Source: Rhodoferax sp. (GTDB taxonomy: Bacteria; Pseudomonadota; Gammaproteobacteria; Burkholderiales; Burkholderiaceae_C). Taken from it: DNA of 64,000 nucleotides. The translations under genes were made by a program, and so were the position numbers. Below, piece by piece: positions 1 to 8,223 of this stretch (its first letter is position 1; every line of letters starts with the position of its first letter). The DNA lies in the NCBI GenBank assembly GCA_024236015.1, contig JACKLK010000005.1, positions 1 through 64,000 on the forward strand. Direction: 5' to 3'. The notes beneath the pieces are model-generated. The model made no database searches. It worked only from the letters and a program-made list of their open reading frames with translations, and was not told the DNA's origin.

Positions 1-1
1 C

Positions 2-286
2 TTCCACCGCACCTTGATTGCCGGCTGCGGCTCGCAATGGCTGGTGCGGCTGCACAACCAGATGGTCGACCAGGCCGAGCGTTACCGCACGATCCGCATC
101 CTGCACCACAAGGAGGCCGCGGCCCAGGTGCGCGACGTCGTGGCCGAACATGCGGCCATCACCGACGCCGTGCTCAAGCGCGACACCGCGCTGGCCTGCG
201 AACTGCTCGAACGCCATATCGGCGCGACGGAGGTCGCGATGCGGCGCTTCTTCGAATCGAATCCGGCCGGTCCGGCCACCCCCTGA
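2..286 (+). CDS. GntR-family regulator, C-terminal FCD-domain end (partial)
   Basis: Only the last 94 residues lie in the window; the frame is open to the left edge. The fragment begins FHRTLIAGCGSQWL and continues through helices with a conserved pattern (RLHNQM, EHAAITDAVLKRD, ACELLERHI). This is the end of the FCD ligand-binding domain found behind the winged-helix domain in FadR/GntR regulators. The DNA-binding half is outside the window. It converges with the amino-acid catabolic operon (stop at 338), so it may regulate that operon or something to its left. The family is clear, the target is not. Confidence 0.8.
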   Translation, partial: FHRTLIAGCGSQWLVRLHNQMVDQAERYRTIRILHHKEAAAQVRDVVAEHAAITDAVLKRDTALACELLERHIGATEVAMRRFFESNPAGPATP

Positions 287-337
287 GCGGCCCTGTCACC
301 GGCCGCGGCATGCGCTGCGCGCCGCCTGGACCCGGCC

Positions 338-1312
338 TCAGTTCAGGCTGGCCGGATCCAGGTTGGCGCCACACACGATCAGGCAGACCCGTGCGTCCGG
401 GCCCGGCGTGCAGGCGCCGCAACGCAGCGCCGCCAACGGCACGGCGGCGGCCGGTTCGACGGCCAGCCGCAGCTCGTTCCACATCCATCGCTGCGCCTCG
501 CGGATCGCCTCGTCGGGGACCAGCAGTGCGGTGTCGACATGGCGCTGCGTGACCGTCCACGCGATGTCACCGATGCGCCGCGCGCCCAGCGAGTCCGCAG
601 CGATGCCGCCGACATCGACATCCACCGGATGGCCTTGGCGCCGGGCCTCGTACAAGGTCGGGCAGGCTTCGGGCTCCAAAGCCACGACCCGGGTGCGGGA
701 GGCGAACCCGGCCGCCAACCCGCCGATGAGTCCGCCGCCACCGACGCTGACCAGCACCGCGTCCGGCAATCCGGCCTGTTCCTCGATCTCCAGCGCCAGG
801 GTTCCGGCGCCGGCCACCACTTCGACCTGGTCGTATGCATGGACCAGCATCGCACCGGTCTCGGCGGCACGTTCCCGGCAGGCCTGCAGCGCCTGCGGGT
901 AGTGGTCGCCGGCCACCACCACGCTGGCGCCGAGCGCCGCCAGCTTCTCGCGCTTGGCCATCGGGCTGACGCTGGAGACGAACACCGTGCAAGGCGCTCC
1001 GACGGCGCGGGCCGCCGCCGCACACGCGATGCCGGCGTTGCCGCCCGAGGCGATCACGACGCCGGCGCGGGGGACCTGGGTCGACAACAGCCGGTTGAAC
1101 ATGCCGCGCGCCTTGAAGCTGCCGCCCAGTTGCAGATGCTCGAGCTTGAACCAGACTTCGGCGCAAGCCAGGCCCAACGACGCGCCATCGAGCTTGAGCA
1201 GCGGTGTCTTGCGCAGCTGTGCGGGCGCACCGGCGCCGAACAGCCGCACGCGTGCGGCGAGGATGTCGTCCAGTCCGATGTCGTGCCGGGGTGTGGCGGT
1301 GTCGCAGGTCAT
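338..1312 (-). CDS. PLP-dependent threonine/serine dehydratase family protein (EutB-like)
   Basis: 324 residues, a fold-type II PLP enzyme. The internal-aldimine lysine is Lys67 in GGSFKARG, the substrate loop is ASGGNAG (about 88-94), and the phosphate-binding glycine loop is SVGGGGLIGG (about 189-198). Family members deaminate threonine, serine or related beta-hydroxy amino acids to 2-oxo acids. The protein is catabolic in size and lacks the C-terminal ACT regulatory domain of IlvA. It is the last gene of a leftward operon, three bases after the deacylase gene. In ectoine clusters the equivalent gene is eutB, proposed to act on hydroxylated intermediates. Here the substrate is inferred only from context. 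Confidence 0.85.
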   Translation of the reverse strand: MTCDTATPRHDIGLDDILAARVRLFGAGAPAQLRKTPLLKLDGASLGLACAEVWFKLEHLQLGGSFKARGMFNRLLSTQVPRAGVVIASGGNAGIACAAAARAVGAPCTVFVSSVSPMAKREKLAALGASVVVAGDHYPQALQACRERAAETGAMLVHAYDQVEVVAGAGTLALEIEEQAGLPDAVLVSVGGGGLIGGLAAGFASRTRVVALEPEACPTLYEARRQGHPVDVDVGGIAADSLGARRIGDIAWTVTQRHVDTALLVPDEAIREAQRWMWNELRLAVEPAAAVPLAALRCGACTPGPDARVCLIVCGANLDPASLN

Positions 1313-1315
1313 GAC

Positions 1316-2323
1316 TCAGGGCCTCGCCACGTCCTGCACCAGCACCGCCAGGTTCTGGCCGGCGCGTACATGGCCGACGAGTCCATGCGCGTACAAGGTG
1401 CCGGACGATTGGAAATACACCGGCTCCGGTTCCAGCGCCGGGCGGCTGAGCTGGTGCATCAGGCCGGCGAGCTGGCCGGCTTCGATGCTCTCCCCGAGCA
1501 TGAAGCGGCGCTCGAAATAACCGTCGAAGGGCGCGAACAGGTAGGCGTTTGCGCCGTCGATGCGGGTCCAGCGCGTCGCCTGGCCGGGCACAGTGTCTAT
1601 GTCCGGCAATACACCGGTGTGCTTGAGCACGCGCCGGGTGGCGTCCCGGGTGGCGCCGACCGAATCGCCGGTGACCCAGCCCCCCATGCCCATCTCGGCG
1701 GCCAGCGTCGGTATGCCCTTGTGGCTGGCGTAACCGGCCGATGTGCGGTAGTCGCCCATGTTGCTGGTCTGCACCGTGATCGGCACGCCGAACACCTCGG
1801 CCAGTTCGGCGTTGCTGCGCGCCAGCGCGGCGTCCATGCCGTCGGCCAGCACGACATGCGCGCTGGGCTCGATGAACAGCGTGCGTCCGCCGGCATGCAG
1901 GTCGAGGTAATAGTCGGCGCGCGCGAAAATGTGCTCGGCGACATAACCGGCGATCTGCTCGGTCGGGGCACCGCCATGGTCACCCGGGAACACCCGGTTC
2001 AGATTGAGATGGTCGATCGGCGAGGTGCGGCGTCCGGCGCGCATGGCCGGCGCATTGAGTGCCGGCAGCAGGATCAGCTGGCCGCATACCTGCTCGCTGC
2101 GGATCTGGCGCATCAGCTCGGCGATCACCATCGGGCCCTCGTATTCGTCGCCGTGCACCGCACCGGACACCACGACCACCGGCCCGTCGCCATGGCGGAT
2201 CGAGGCCGCGGGAAACGGAATCACGCCCCAGGCGTCGTCGTCGGGAGAATACGGCAGGCGCAGGCTGCCGATCTGCTTGCCTTCGCGGTTCCAGTCGATG
2301 TCGCTGAATACGGTGGTGTCCAT
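1316..2323 (-). CDS. Succinylglutamate desuccinylase/aspartoacylase-family deacylase (DoeB/EutE-like)
   Basis: 335 residues from the ATG giving MDTTVFSDIDWN; a longer in-frame reading exists but overlaps the upstream gene. Zinc carboxypeptidase-like (M14) fold: VVSGAVHGDEYEG supplies His57 and Glu60, and YLDLHAGG supplies His143, the usual zinc ligands of the AstE/AspA family. LNAPAMRAGRR and LNLNRVFPG are the substrate arginine/asparagine motifs seen in this family. Members remove N-acyl groups from amino acids. DoeB/EutE deacetylates N-alpha-acetyl-diaminobutyrate in ectoine breakdown, and the neighbouring M24 and dehydratase genes make a similar role plausible, though not proven. Confidence 0.85.
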   Translation of the reverse strand: MDTTVFSDIDWNREGKQIGSLRLPYSPDDDAWGVIPFPAASIRHGDGPVVVVSGAVHGDEYEGPMVIAELMRQIRSEQVCGQLILLPALNAPAMRAGRRTSPIDHLNLNRVFPGDHGGAPTEQIAGYVAEHIFARADYYLDLHAGGRTLFIEPSAHVVLADGMDAALARSNAELAEVFGVPITVQTSNMGDYRTSAGYASHKGIPTLAAEMGMGGWVTGDSVGATRDATRRVLKHTGVLPDIDTVPGQATRWTRIDGANAYLFAPFDGYFERRFMLGESIEAGQLAGLMHQLSRPALEPEPVYFQSSGTLYAHGLVGHVRAGQNLAVLVQDVARP

Positions 2324-2343
2324 GGTGTCGTGTGTCTTGCGGG

Positions 2344-3135
2344 TCAGATCGGGGCCGTCCACAGCTCCTGGTGGGACAAGGCGTCGGCAACGTCGGCGCT
2401 GATGGCGTCGAGCAACTGCCGACCCTTGTCCGGCGTCGCGGCCCAGGCCTCGCCGACCAGGCCCAGCCTGGAGCGGGTGGAGAGTTGCTGCCAGCGGTAC
2501 ACACCGGGGTTGACGCCGGCGATTGCCGACAGTCCGGGCACCAGCGGCGTGCGGTAACTTTTCTTCAGCGGCAACACGGTCTCGGGCGACAAGGCCTGCA
2601 GCATCGAGGTCTCGGCCTCGCAGGCGTGCAGCACGCCGCCCTGGTGTTCCAGGATGCGTGCGATCGAGGCGGCCGCGATCTGCCAATAGGTTCCCGCGGC
2701 CAGCGGCAACCGCAGGTCGATCGTCAGCTCGGTGATGATGGTTTCCAGCGCGGCGATGTTGCCGCCGTGGCCGTTGAGCACGAAGATGCGCTTGAAGCCG
2801 TGGCGCGCCGCGGATCGCACGACACAGCCGACGACGGCCGCCATCGTGGCGTAGTCCAGCGTGATCGTGCCGCCCAGCGACATGTGGTGCTCGGACATGC
2901 CGAACGGGATCGCCGGTGTGACGATGGCACGTTGCCGTCCCTGCATCAGGCGTGCCGCGCGCAGCGACACCTCCCAGGCCAGGCGCCAGTCGACCTGTAC
3001 CGGCAGGTGCGGGCCGTGTTGTTCGGTCGCCCCCAGCGGAATGATGACGACCGTCTTGCGGCGTGCCAGCGTGCGCAGCGCGGGGGCCGTCAGCCGGTCC
3101 CAGCGCAGCTCCGGCTCTTGGACCTGTTTCGCCAT
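2344..3135 (-). CDS. Creatininase-family amidohydrolase
   Basis: 263 residues when started at the ATG that overlaps the upstream stop as ATGA (MAKQVQEPEL). The creatininase-family metal motifs are in order: GATEQHGPHLP (Glu38, His40) with Asp49, NGHGGN (His123), and HACEAETS (Glu173/Glu175). The family opens cyclic amides or removes formyl groups (creatinine, 2-amino-5-formylamino pyrimidines, mycofactocin peptides). It sits in the middle of an amino-acid uptake and catabolism operon, between a binding protein and the deacylase. A ring-opening or amide-hydrolysis step on the imported compound is the simplest idea. This gene is not part of the classical ehu-eut ectoine cluster. Confidence 0.85.
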   Translation of the reverse strand: MAKQVQEPELRWDRLTAPALRTLARRKTVVIIPLGATEQHGPHLPVQVDWRLAWEVSLRAARLMQGRQRAIVTPAIPFGMSEHHMSLGGTITLDYATMAAVVGCVVRSAARHGFKRIFVLNGHGGNIAALETIITELTIDLRLPLAAGTYWQIAAASIARILEHQGGVLHACEAETSMLQALSPETVLPLKKSYRTPLVPGLSAIAGVNPGVYRWQQLSTRSRLGLVGEAWAATPDKGRQLLDAISADVADALSHQELWTAPI

Positions 3136-3923
3136 CACAGCGGCTGCATCGGGTCCATGCCGCGGCCCAGCCACTTCTGGTGCAGCTTCTCGAGCTCGGT
3201 GTTCATGGTGTTGTAGAAGATGAAGGAATCGAGCCAGCGCACCAGGTTGTGTTCACCCATCTTCACGCCCATGTGGGCCGGGCTCTGACGGATGTTGAAC
3301 TTGAGGTCGAACTCCTTGTTCGGGTTCTTCTTGGCCAGGTCGATGGCGACGATGCTGTTGGTCGAGAACAGCTGGGCCTGGCCCGACAGGTAGGCGGCTG
3401 CGGCCGTGGCGTCGTCTTCGGTACGCATGATGTCGGCAGAGGGGTTGGCCACCGACAGCGCGATCTCCTGCGTCGTGCCCTTGGCCGCGGCCACCTTGTA
3501 CTTGCCCAGGTCGGCGGCCGACTTGACGGCGATATTCTTCGGACCGTAGACCGCCAGCGAGGTGTTGGCGTAGGGCGCGGTGAACATGATCTGCTTGGCG
3601 CGTTCGGGTGTCAGGCCCATCACCGAGATCACGATGTCCACCTTGTCGGTCAGCAGGAACGGGATGCGGTTCGCGCCGGTGATCTGCGTGATCTCCAGCT
3701 TCACACCCAGCGCCTTGGCCACCATGTTGGCCATGTCGACGTCGAAACCCTCCGCCTGTCGGCTCACGTTCTGCGAGCCGAACGGCGGCACGTCCAGCGG
3801 CACCCCGATGCGGATCACGCCGCGCGACTGTATGTCGGCGAAGCGGTCGGCCCAGGCGGCCTGCAGGCAGCCGAGGGACAACACCATGATGGCGAGGGAA
3901 CGTATCCAGTGCGTGATGCGCAT
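3135..3923 (-). CDS. ABC transporter periplasmic binding protein, polar amino acid type (copy 1)
   Basis: 262 residues. The start is fixed by an AAGGAG six bases before the ATG and by an immediate signal peptide (MRITHWIRSLAIMVLSLG, cleavage after AAWA). The mature protein is a SBP_bac_3 solute-binding domain (GVIRIGVPLDVPPFG, EGFDVDMANMVAKALG, FTAPYANTSLAVYG). It is clearly related over its whole length to the second binding protein at 5228-6013, with shared AKGTTQ/E, NPxADIMR and AYLSGQ blocks, so the two arose by duplication. It probably delivers a related ligand to the same permeases. The stop overlaps the creatininase start. Confidence 0.9.
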   Translation of the reverse strand: MRITHWIRSLAIMVLSLGCLQAAWADRFADIQSRGVIRIGVPLDVPPFGSQNVSRQAEGFDVDMANMVAKALGVKLEITQITGANRIPFLLTDKVDIVISVMGLTPERAKQIMFTAPYANTSLAVYGPKNIAVKSAADLGKYKVAAAKGTTQEIALSVANPSADIMRTEDDATAAAAYLSGQAQLFSTNSIVAIDLAKKNPNKEFDLKFNIRQSPAHMGVKMGEHNLVRWLDSFIFYNTMNTELEKLHQKWLGRGMDPMQPL

Positions 3924-4024
3924 GATTGACTCCTTGTGAAAAAACGGTTCGGCGGAATGCTTCCTGCCAGGGTGCATGCAGCCGGTGCCAGTGGCTGCTT
4001 GCCGGAAAGCGGCGGCAACGGAAC

Positions 4025-5188
4025 TCATGGATCCGCCACGATCAGGTCGCGGCTGAAACGGGACAGGATTTCGCAGCCGTGCTGCGTCACCAGCACGTTG
4101 TCGATGACCCGGGCGCCCAGGCTTTCGGCGCCGATGAACACCGGGGGTTCGACGCTGAGCACCATGCCGGCGCGCAGGGTGTAGCGGCTGTCGGCCAGCA
4201 TGTGGATCGGTTCGCCCCAGCCGGGCGGAAAGCCGGGCGCGAGGCCATAACCGGTGAGATGCACGCGGCAGTCCTCCAGCCCGGCCTGTGCGATGACTTC
4301 CTTGGCCGCGGCGTGCGGTTCGGCGGCCGGCACGCCGTCGCGAATGCGGGCCATGCAGGCGTCGCTGGCCCGGCAGACCAGGTCGTGCAGTTCGCGCATG
4401 CGGGCGCCGGGTGCCCCGATGCTGAAGTTGCGGCCGAGCGTGGCGGTGTAGCGACGGTGGGTGGCACCGAACTCGACATTGCCGACGTCCCCCGCTTGCA
4501 GCTTGCGGTCGGTCGGAGCGCCGTGGCTGAAGCAGGAGCGTTCGCCCGACACCAGGTTGATCGGGCTGGCCGCCAGCGCGCTGCCCCGTGCCATCAGGGC
4601 TTGCACGACCGTGCCGGCCACGTCCAGCTCGCTGCGTCCGGCCTGCAGCGCGGCGGCGAACACCGCCATCGCCGCATCGACCTTGGCCGCGGCCTGGCGG
4701 ATGCAGTCCAGCTCGGCGGGCGACTTGACCAGCTTGAGGTCGTGTACCAGGTGGGTCGGCTCGGCCACCAGGCATGCGCCCAACGCTGCGCGGATTCCCA
4801 GGTAGTGATGCGGATGCAGGTAATACGCCGGCACTTCCATGCCGACGCGGCCATCGGGCAGGCCCAGGCGCTGCGCCAGCTGCATGAACGCTGCCACCGG
4901 GTCTTCGTTCTCGCCGCCGCCATAGGCGATGACCACGTCGACCAGCGCATCCTGCACGAACTCGTTGTATTCGCCGGCCCGCGTGAGCATGGTCAGCGGG
5001 GATGATTCGTCCGCGGCGACCAGCAGGCACTGGAATTCCTGGTAGCTCTTGGCGTCCGACCCGGTCAGCCAGTGGATGCAGACCGGGTGGATCAACACCA
5101 GCCAGTCCAGTTGCTGCTCGCGCATGGCCTGGCGCACCCTGCGCCGTCGCGATGCGAATTCCTCCAGGCTGAAGTCGAGTTTGGACAC
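4025..5188 (-). CDS. M24 (creatinase/prolidase-fold) hydrolase with incomplete metal site, ectoine-hydrolase-like
   Basis: 387 residues from a GTG start (no strong ribosome site visible), giving MSKLDFSLEEFASRRRRVRQAM, a normal M24 N-terminus. The N-terminal creatinase domain contains HWLTGSDAKSYQEFQCLLVA; the pita-bread domain follows from about residue 165. Canonical pita-bread metal ligands are mostly altered: the usual DVG aspartate is Glu in GNVEFGA, the SDITRT aspartate is lost in RRYTATLGRNF, HLTGYGLAPGF keeps one histidine, VLSVEPP keeps its Glu, and the final RIED glutamate is absent in GARVIDNVLVT. A metal-independent hydrolase of the EutD/DoeA type, or a creatinase-like amidinohydrolase, fits better than a Xaa-Pro peptidase. 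The specific substrate is inference. Confidence 0.8.
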   Translation of the reverse strand: MSKLDFSLEEFASRRRRVRQAMREQQLDWLVLIHPVCIHWLTGSDAKSYQEFQCLLVAADESSPLTMLTRAGEYNEFVQDALVDVVIAYGGGENEDPVAAFMQLAQRLGLPDGRVGMEVPAYYLHPHHYLGIRAALGACLVAEPTHLVHDLKLVKSPAELDCIRQAAAKVDAAMAVFAAALQAGRSELDVAGTVVQALMARGSALAASPINLVSGERSCFSHGAPTDRKLQAGDVGNVEFGATHRRYTATLGRNFSIGAPGARMRELHDLVCRASDACMARIRDGVPAAEPHAAAKEVIAQAGLEDCRVHLTGYGLAPGFPPGWGEPIHMLADSRYTLRAGMVLSVEPPVFIGAESLGARVIDNVLVTQHGCEILSRFSRDLIVADP

Positions 5189-5227
5189 GGGGGCGATGCT
5201 GTTGCGCGGGACCGGTGGTTCAGCGGC

Positions 5228-6013
5228 TCACAGTGGTGGCAGTGGCGCCGTCATGGGGCCGCCAAGCCACTTCACGTGCAGTTTGTTGATCTCGCCGTTG
5301 AGCGTGTTCTGGAAGATGAAGGTGTCCAGCCAGCGCAGCAGCGTGTGTTCGCCGATCTTGACGGTGATGTGTGCCGGTGCGCGCCGCAACGCGAACTTGA
5401 AGTCGAACTCCTTCGACGGGTTCTTCTTCGCCAGTTCCACCACGACCACCGAGTTGGCGGCCAGCAACTGCGACTGGCCGGACAGATACGCCTGCACCGC
5501 CGAGGCGTTGTCTTCCAGGCGCATGATGTCGGCGTTCGGATTCAGCGCGGTGAGCACGACGTCTTCGGTCGTGCCCTTGGCCACGCTGATCTTGAGTTTG
5601 CCGGTGTCCGCTGCCGTCTTGACCGCGGTGGCTTTCGCGCCATAGACCGCCAGCGAGGTGTCGGCGTAGGGCGCGCTGTACATCACCTGCTTGGCGCGCT
5701 CGGCCGTGACCGACATCGCGGCCACGTTGATGTCGGCCTTGTCGGTGAGCAGGTACGGGATGCGGTTGGCGGCCGCGGCCGGCACCAGCTCGAGCTTGAC
5801 ACCCAGGGCGTCGGCCACCATGCGCGCGAGATCGACGTCGAAGCCTTCGAGTTCACGCTTGACATTGGCCGAACTGAAGGGCGGAACGTCGGTGAACACC
5901 ACCACCCGGATGACGCCCTTGGACAGGATGTCGGCGAACTTGTCCGCATGGGCGGGCATGGCGGCCAAGGCCACGGCCAGCATGGCGATACAGGTCAGAT
6001 ACTTTCTCCACAT
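5228..6013 (-). CDS. ABC transporter periplasmic binding protein, polar amino acid type (copy 2)
   Basis: 261 residues with a strong AGGAGA ribosome site and a signal peptide (MWRKYLTCIAMLAVALAAMPAHA). It has the SBP_bac_3 domain with GVIRVVVFTDVPPFS, EGFDVDLARMVADALG and YSAPYADTSLAVYG. It is a paralogue of the protein at 3135-3923 but differs in the ligand-contact stretch after the first beta-strand (VFTDVPPFSSANV against VPLDVPPFGSQNV). It lies directly after the ATPase gene (gap 9 bases), so it is the principal receptor of this importer. Confidence 0.9.
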   Translation of the reverse strand: MWRKYLTCIAMLAVALAAMPAHADKFADILSKGVIRVVVFTDVPPFSSANVKRELEGFDVDLARMVADALGVKLELVPAAAANRIPYLLTDKADINVAAMSVTAERAKQVMYSAPYADTSLAVYGAKATAVKTAADTGKLKISVAKGTTEDVVLTALNPNADIMRLEDNASAVQAYLSGQSQLLAANSVVVVELAKKNPSKEFDFKFALRRAPAHITVKIGEHTLLRWLDTFIFQNTLNGEINKLHVKWLGGPMTAPLPPL

Positions 6014-6022
6014 GGTCTTCTC

Positions 6023-6754
6023 CTAGTGCAGAACAGAACTCAGAAATGCCTTCAGCTCCTCCGTCTTCGGATCGGCGAAGAACTCCCGGGCCGGCCCCTG
6101 TTCCCAGACCTTGCCCTGGTTCATGAACACGACGCGGTGTGCCACGCGGCGTGCGAAGTTCATCTCGTGGGTGACCAGCAACATGGTCATGCCGTCGCGT
6201 GCCATGGCCTCGAGCACCAGCAGCACCTCGCCGACCAGCTCCGGGTCCAGCGCCGACGTGATCTCGTCGAACAGCATGATGCTGGGTGCCATGGCCAGCG
6301 ATCGGGCAATGGCCACGCGTTGCTGCTGGCCTCCCGAGAGCTCGTCGGCATAGGCCGCGATCTTTTCTTCCAGGCCGACCTTGCGCAGCGCCTCACGCGC
6401 CAGCGCGGCGGCGGCGGTGGCACTGACGCCCTTGACGATGGTGGGCCCGAGCGTGATGTTGCGCTCCACGGTCAGGTGCGGAAACAGGTTGAAGCTCTGG
6501 AACACGATGCCGACCCGCGCGCGCAGTTCGCGCAGATTGGACGCCGGGTCGTGCACCGCGACACCGTCGACGATGACCTCGCCGCCCTGCACCGGTTCGA
6601 GCCCGTTGATGCAGCGCAGCAGCGTGCTCTTGCCCGAACCCGAACGGCCGATGATGGCGACGATCTCGCCCTTCTCGATCGACAGGTCGACATCCTGCAG
6701 CACGGTGTTGGCGCCGTAACGCTTGACGACGGATTTGAGCTCAACGAACGGCAC
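6023..6754 (-). CDS. Amino-acid ABC transporter ATP-binding protein
   Basis: 243 residues. Walker A GRSGSGKST, Q-loop region VGIVFQSFNLFPH, signature LSGGQQQR, Walker B IMLFDE with ITSALD instead of the usual PTSALD, and H-loop VTHEMNFAR. All belong to the polar amino acid uptake (HisP/GlnQ) family. It energises uptake through the two permeases encoded just upstream; the start overlaps the permease gene by 14 bases, indicating translational coupling. Glutamine, histidine, opine and ectoine importers all use this ATPase type, so the ligand cannot be told from this subunit. Confidence 0.93.
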   Translation of the reverse strand: MPFVELKSVVKRYGANTVLQDVDLSIEKGEIVAIIGRSGSGKSTLLRCINGLEPVQGGEVIVDGVAVHDPASNLRELRARVGIVFQSFNLFPHLTVERNITLGPTIVKGVSATAAAALAREALRKVGLEEKIAAYADELSGGQQQRVAIARSLAMAPSIMLFDEITSALDPELVGEVLLVLEAMARDGMTMLLVTHEMNFARRVAHRVVFMNQGKVWEQGPAREFFADPKTEELKAFLSSVLH

Positions 6755-7391
6755 GGCGTCTTCCTTCCAGGATGCGGCTGTAGCGGGTCAGCGGGTAACA
6801 CAGGCTGAAATACAGCGCCGCCACCAGCAGGTAGACGGCAAATGGCTGGAACGTGGCGGCGGTCGTCATCTGGCCCTCGCGGGTCAGTTCGACGAAACCG
6901 ATCACGGCAGCCAGCGAGGTGTTCTTGATCAGCTGCACCAGGAAGCCAACCGTGGGGGGAATCGCGATGCGCACGGCTTGCGGGATGATCACGTGGCGCA
7001 GCTGCTCGAGATAGGTCAGTCCGATCGCGGTGCCGGCCTCCCATTGGGTGCGCGGGATCGCGACCAGCGCACCACGCCAGATCTCGCCCAGGAACGCGCC
7101 GGCGTACACCGAAAAGCCGACGGTGGCGGCAATCAACGGCGGCAGGTCGTAGCCGACGATGGACAGGCCGAAATAGAAGATGAACAACCAGGCCAGCAGC
7201 GGAATGCCCTGGACCACGCCGACATACCCCTTGGCCAGCGTGCGCGGCAGCCAGTGCCGGGCCGCGCCACCGGCCGCCACCAGCAGGCCGATGACGCTGC
7301 CGCCGGCCAGCGCCAGCAATGTCAGAGCCACCGTCCAGCGCAGTGCCAGCACCAGGTAATACAAATCGAGCGGGGCGAGTTCGCGGATCAT
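6741..7391 (-). CDS. Amino-acid ABC transporter permease (EhuD/HisM-like)
   Basis: 216 residues; the ATG overlaps the upstream permease stop as ATGA. About five transmembrane segments, with the ATPase-contact EAA loop read as EAGTAIGLTYLEQLRHVIIPQA, characteristic of the HisMQ family. Motifs around FGLSIVGYDLPPLIAATVGF and GEIWRGALVAIP match the N-terminal half of the family core. It pairs with the permease at 7388-8050 as the heterodimeric inner-membrane channel. Confidence 0.92.
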   Translation of the reverse strand: MIRELAPLDLYYLVLALRWTVALTLLALAGGSVIGLLVAAGGAARHWLPRTLAKGYVGVVQGIPLLAWLFIFYFGLSIVGYDLPPLIAATVGFSVYAGAFLGEIWRGALVAIPRTQWEAGTAIGLTYLEQLRHVIIPQAVRIAIPPTVGFLVQLIKNTSLAAVIGFVELTREGQMTTAATFQPFAVYLLVAALYFSLCYPLTRYSRILEGRRRAVR

Positions 7392-8050
7392 GGGCGGCGA
7401 AACAGCAGGCGATAACACAGCGCGAAGCCACCGCGCATCAACAGCGTCAGGGTCAGGTAGAGCAGCGAGATCACGGTATAGACCTCGAAGTCGCGAAAGG
7501 TGCGCGACTGGATGATGGAGCCGGCATGGAACAGGTCGGCGGCCGAGATCTGCGACACGATGCTGGTGGCCAGCATCAGCAACACGAACTGGCTGCTCAG
7601 TGACGGATAGACGTTCTTGATGGCCGGCAGCAGCACGACATGGCGGAAGATCTGCGGACCGGTCAGGCCGAGCGAGACGCCGGCCTCGATCTGCGACTTC
7701 GGAATGCTCTCGAAGCCCGCACGCACGATCTCCGCGGTGTAGGCCGTCAGGTTGATCGTCAGCGCCAGCACGCTGGCGGTCATCACGTCGAGCCGGATGC
7801 CGATGCCGGGCAGTCCGAAGAAGATCAGGAACAGCTGCACGATCAGCGGCGTGTTGCGGATCATCTCGACGTAGGCGCGGGTGAGTCGCCGGGCCCACGG
7901 GCGACCGTAGACCAGCAGTACCGCAGCCAGCGTGCCCAGCACGAAACCCAGCACGATCGTGATCGCACTGAGTTCGATCGTGACGATCAGCCCATCCAGG
8001 ATGGCATCGTGCTGGGCCAGGACGTCTCTGAACTGAAACTGGTACGACAT
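7388..8050 (-). CDS. Amino-acid ABC transporter permease (EhuC/HisQ-like)
   Basis: 220 residues starting MSYQFQFRDVL; longer readings to the right run into the regulatory region and lack family similarity. HisMQ-type permease with RNTPLIVQLFLIFFGLPGIGI and the EAA loop EAGVSLGLTGPQIFRHVVLLPA. It is the first gene of the leftward transport and catabolism operon. Its start codon abuts an inverted repeat that is a good candidate operator for the divergent IclR protein. Confidence 0.92.
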   Translation of the reverse strand: MSYQFQFRDVLAQHDAILDGLIVTIELSAITIVLGFVLGTLAAVLLVYGRPWARRLTRAYVEMIRNTPLIVQLFLIFFGLPGIGIRLDVMTASVLALTINLTAYTAEIVRAGFESIPKSQIEAGVSLGLTGPQIFRHVVLLPAIKNVYPSLSSQFVLLMLATSIVSQISAADLFHAGSIIQSRTFRDFEVYTVISLLYLTLTLLMRGGFALCYRLLFRRP

Positions 8051-8073
8051 TTCAGATATGAAAATAGATTTTC
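8050..8073. promoter_or_regulatory. Overlapping inverted repeats, candidate IclR operator
   Basis: Two back-to-back inverted repeats share bases: TTTCA-gata-TGAAA (8050-8063) and GAAAA-taga-TTTTC (8060-8073). They sit in the 173-base divergent region between the transport operon and the IclR gene, touching the operon start codon. IclR-family operators are often short AT-rich palindromes of the form GAAA(n)TTTC, so the fit is good. A weaker partner, TTTC...GAAA at 8213-8231, overlaps the IclR start. Binding is inferred. Confidence 0.5.
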
Positions 8074-8223
8074 TTGTTGGGTCAGCCGGTATTGCGGTCG
8101 ACTCGTGTGACTTACCATAGGCTTTATCGACTACAGCGGCTAGATGGTGAAACCCGTGGCGACGTTTCGTGTCCCGAAACCAGCGCGAATATCGATCACT
8201 GGCAAAATTGTCTTTCATATACG

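Noticed and set aside
539..2557. A 672-codon plus-strand frame opposite the dehydratase and deacylase genes.
   Set aside because: Shadow frame. The minus strand carries intact family motifs and operon overlaps; this translation has none.
4100..5005. Long His/Gly/Arg-rich plus-strand frames opposite the M24 gene.
   Set aside because: Composition is that of a GC-skewed antisense reading; no motif, no ribosome site.
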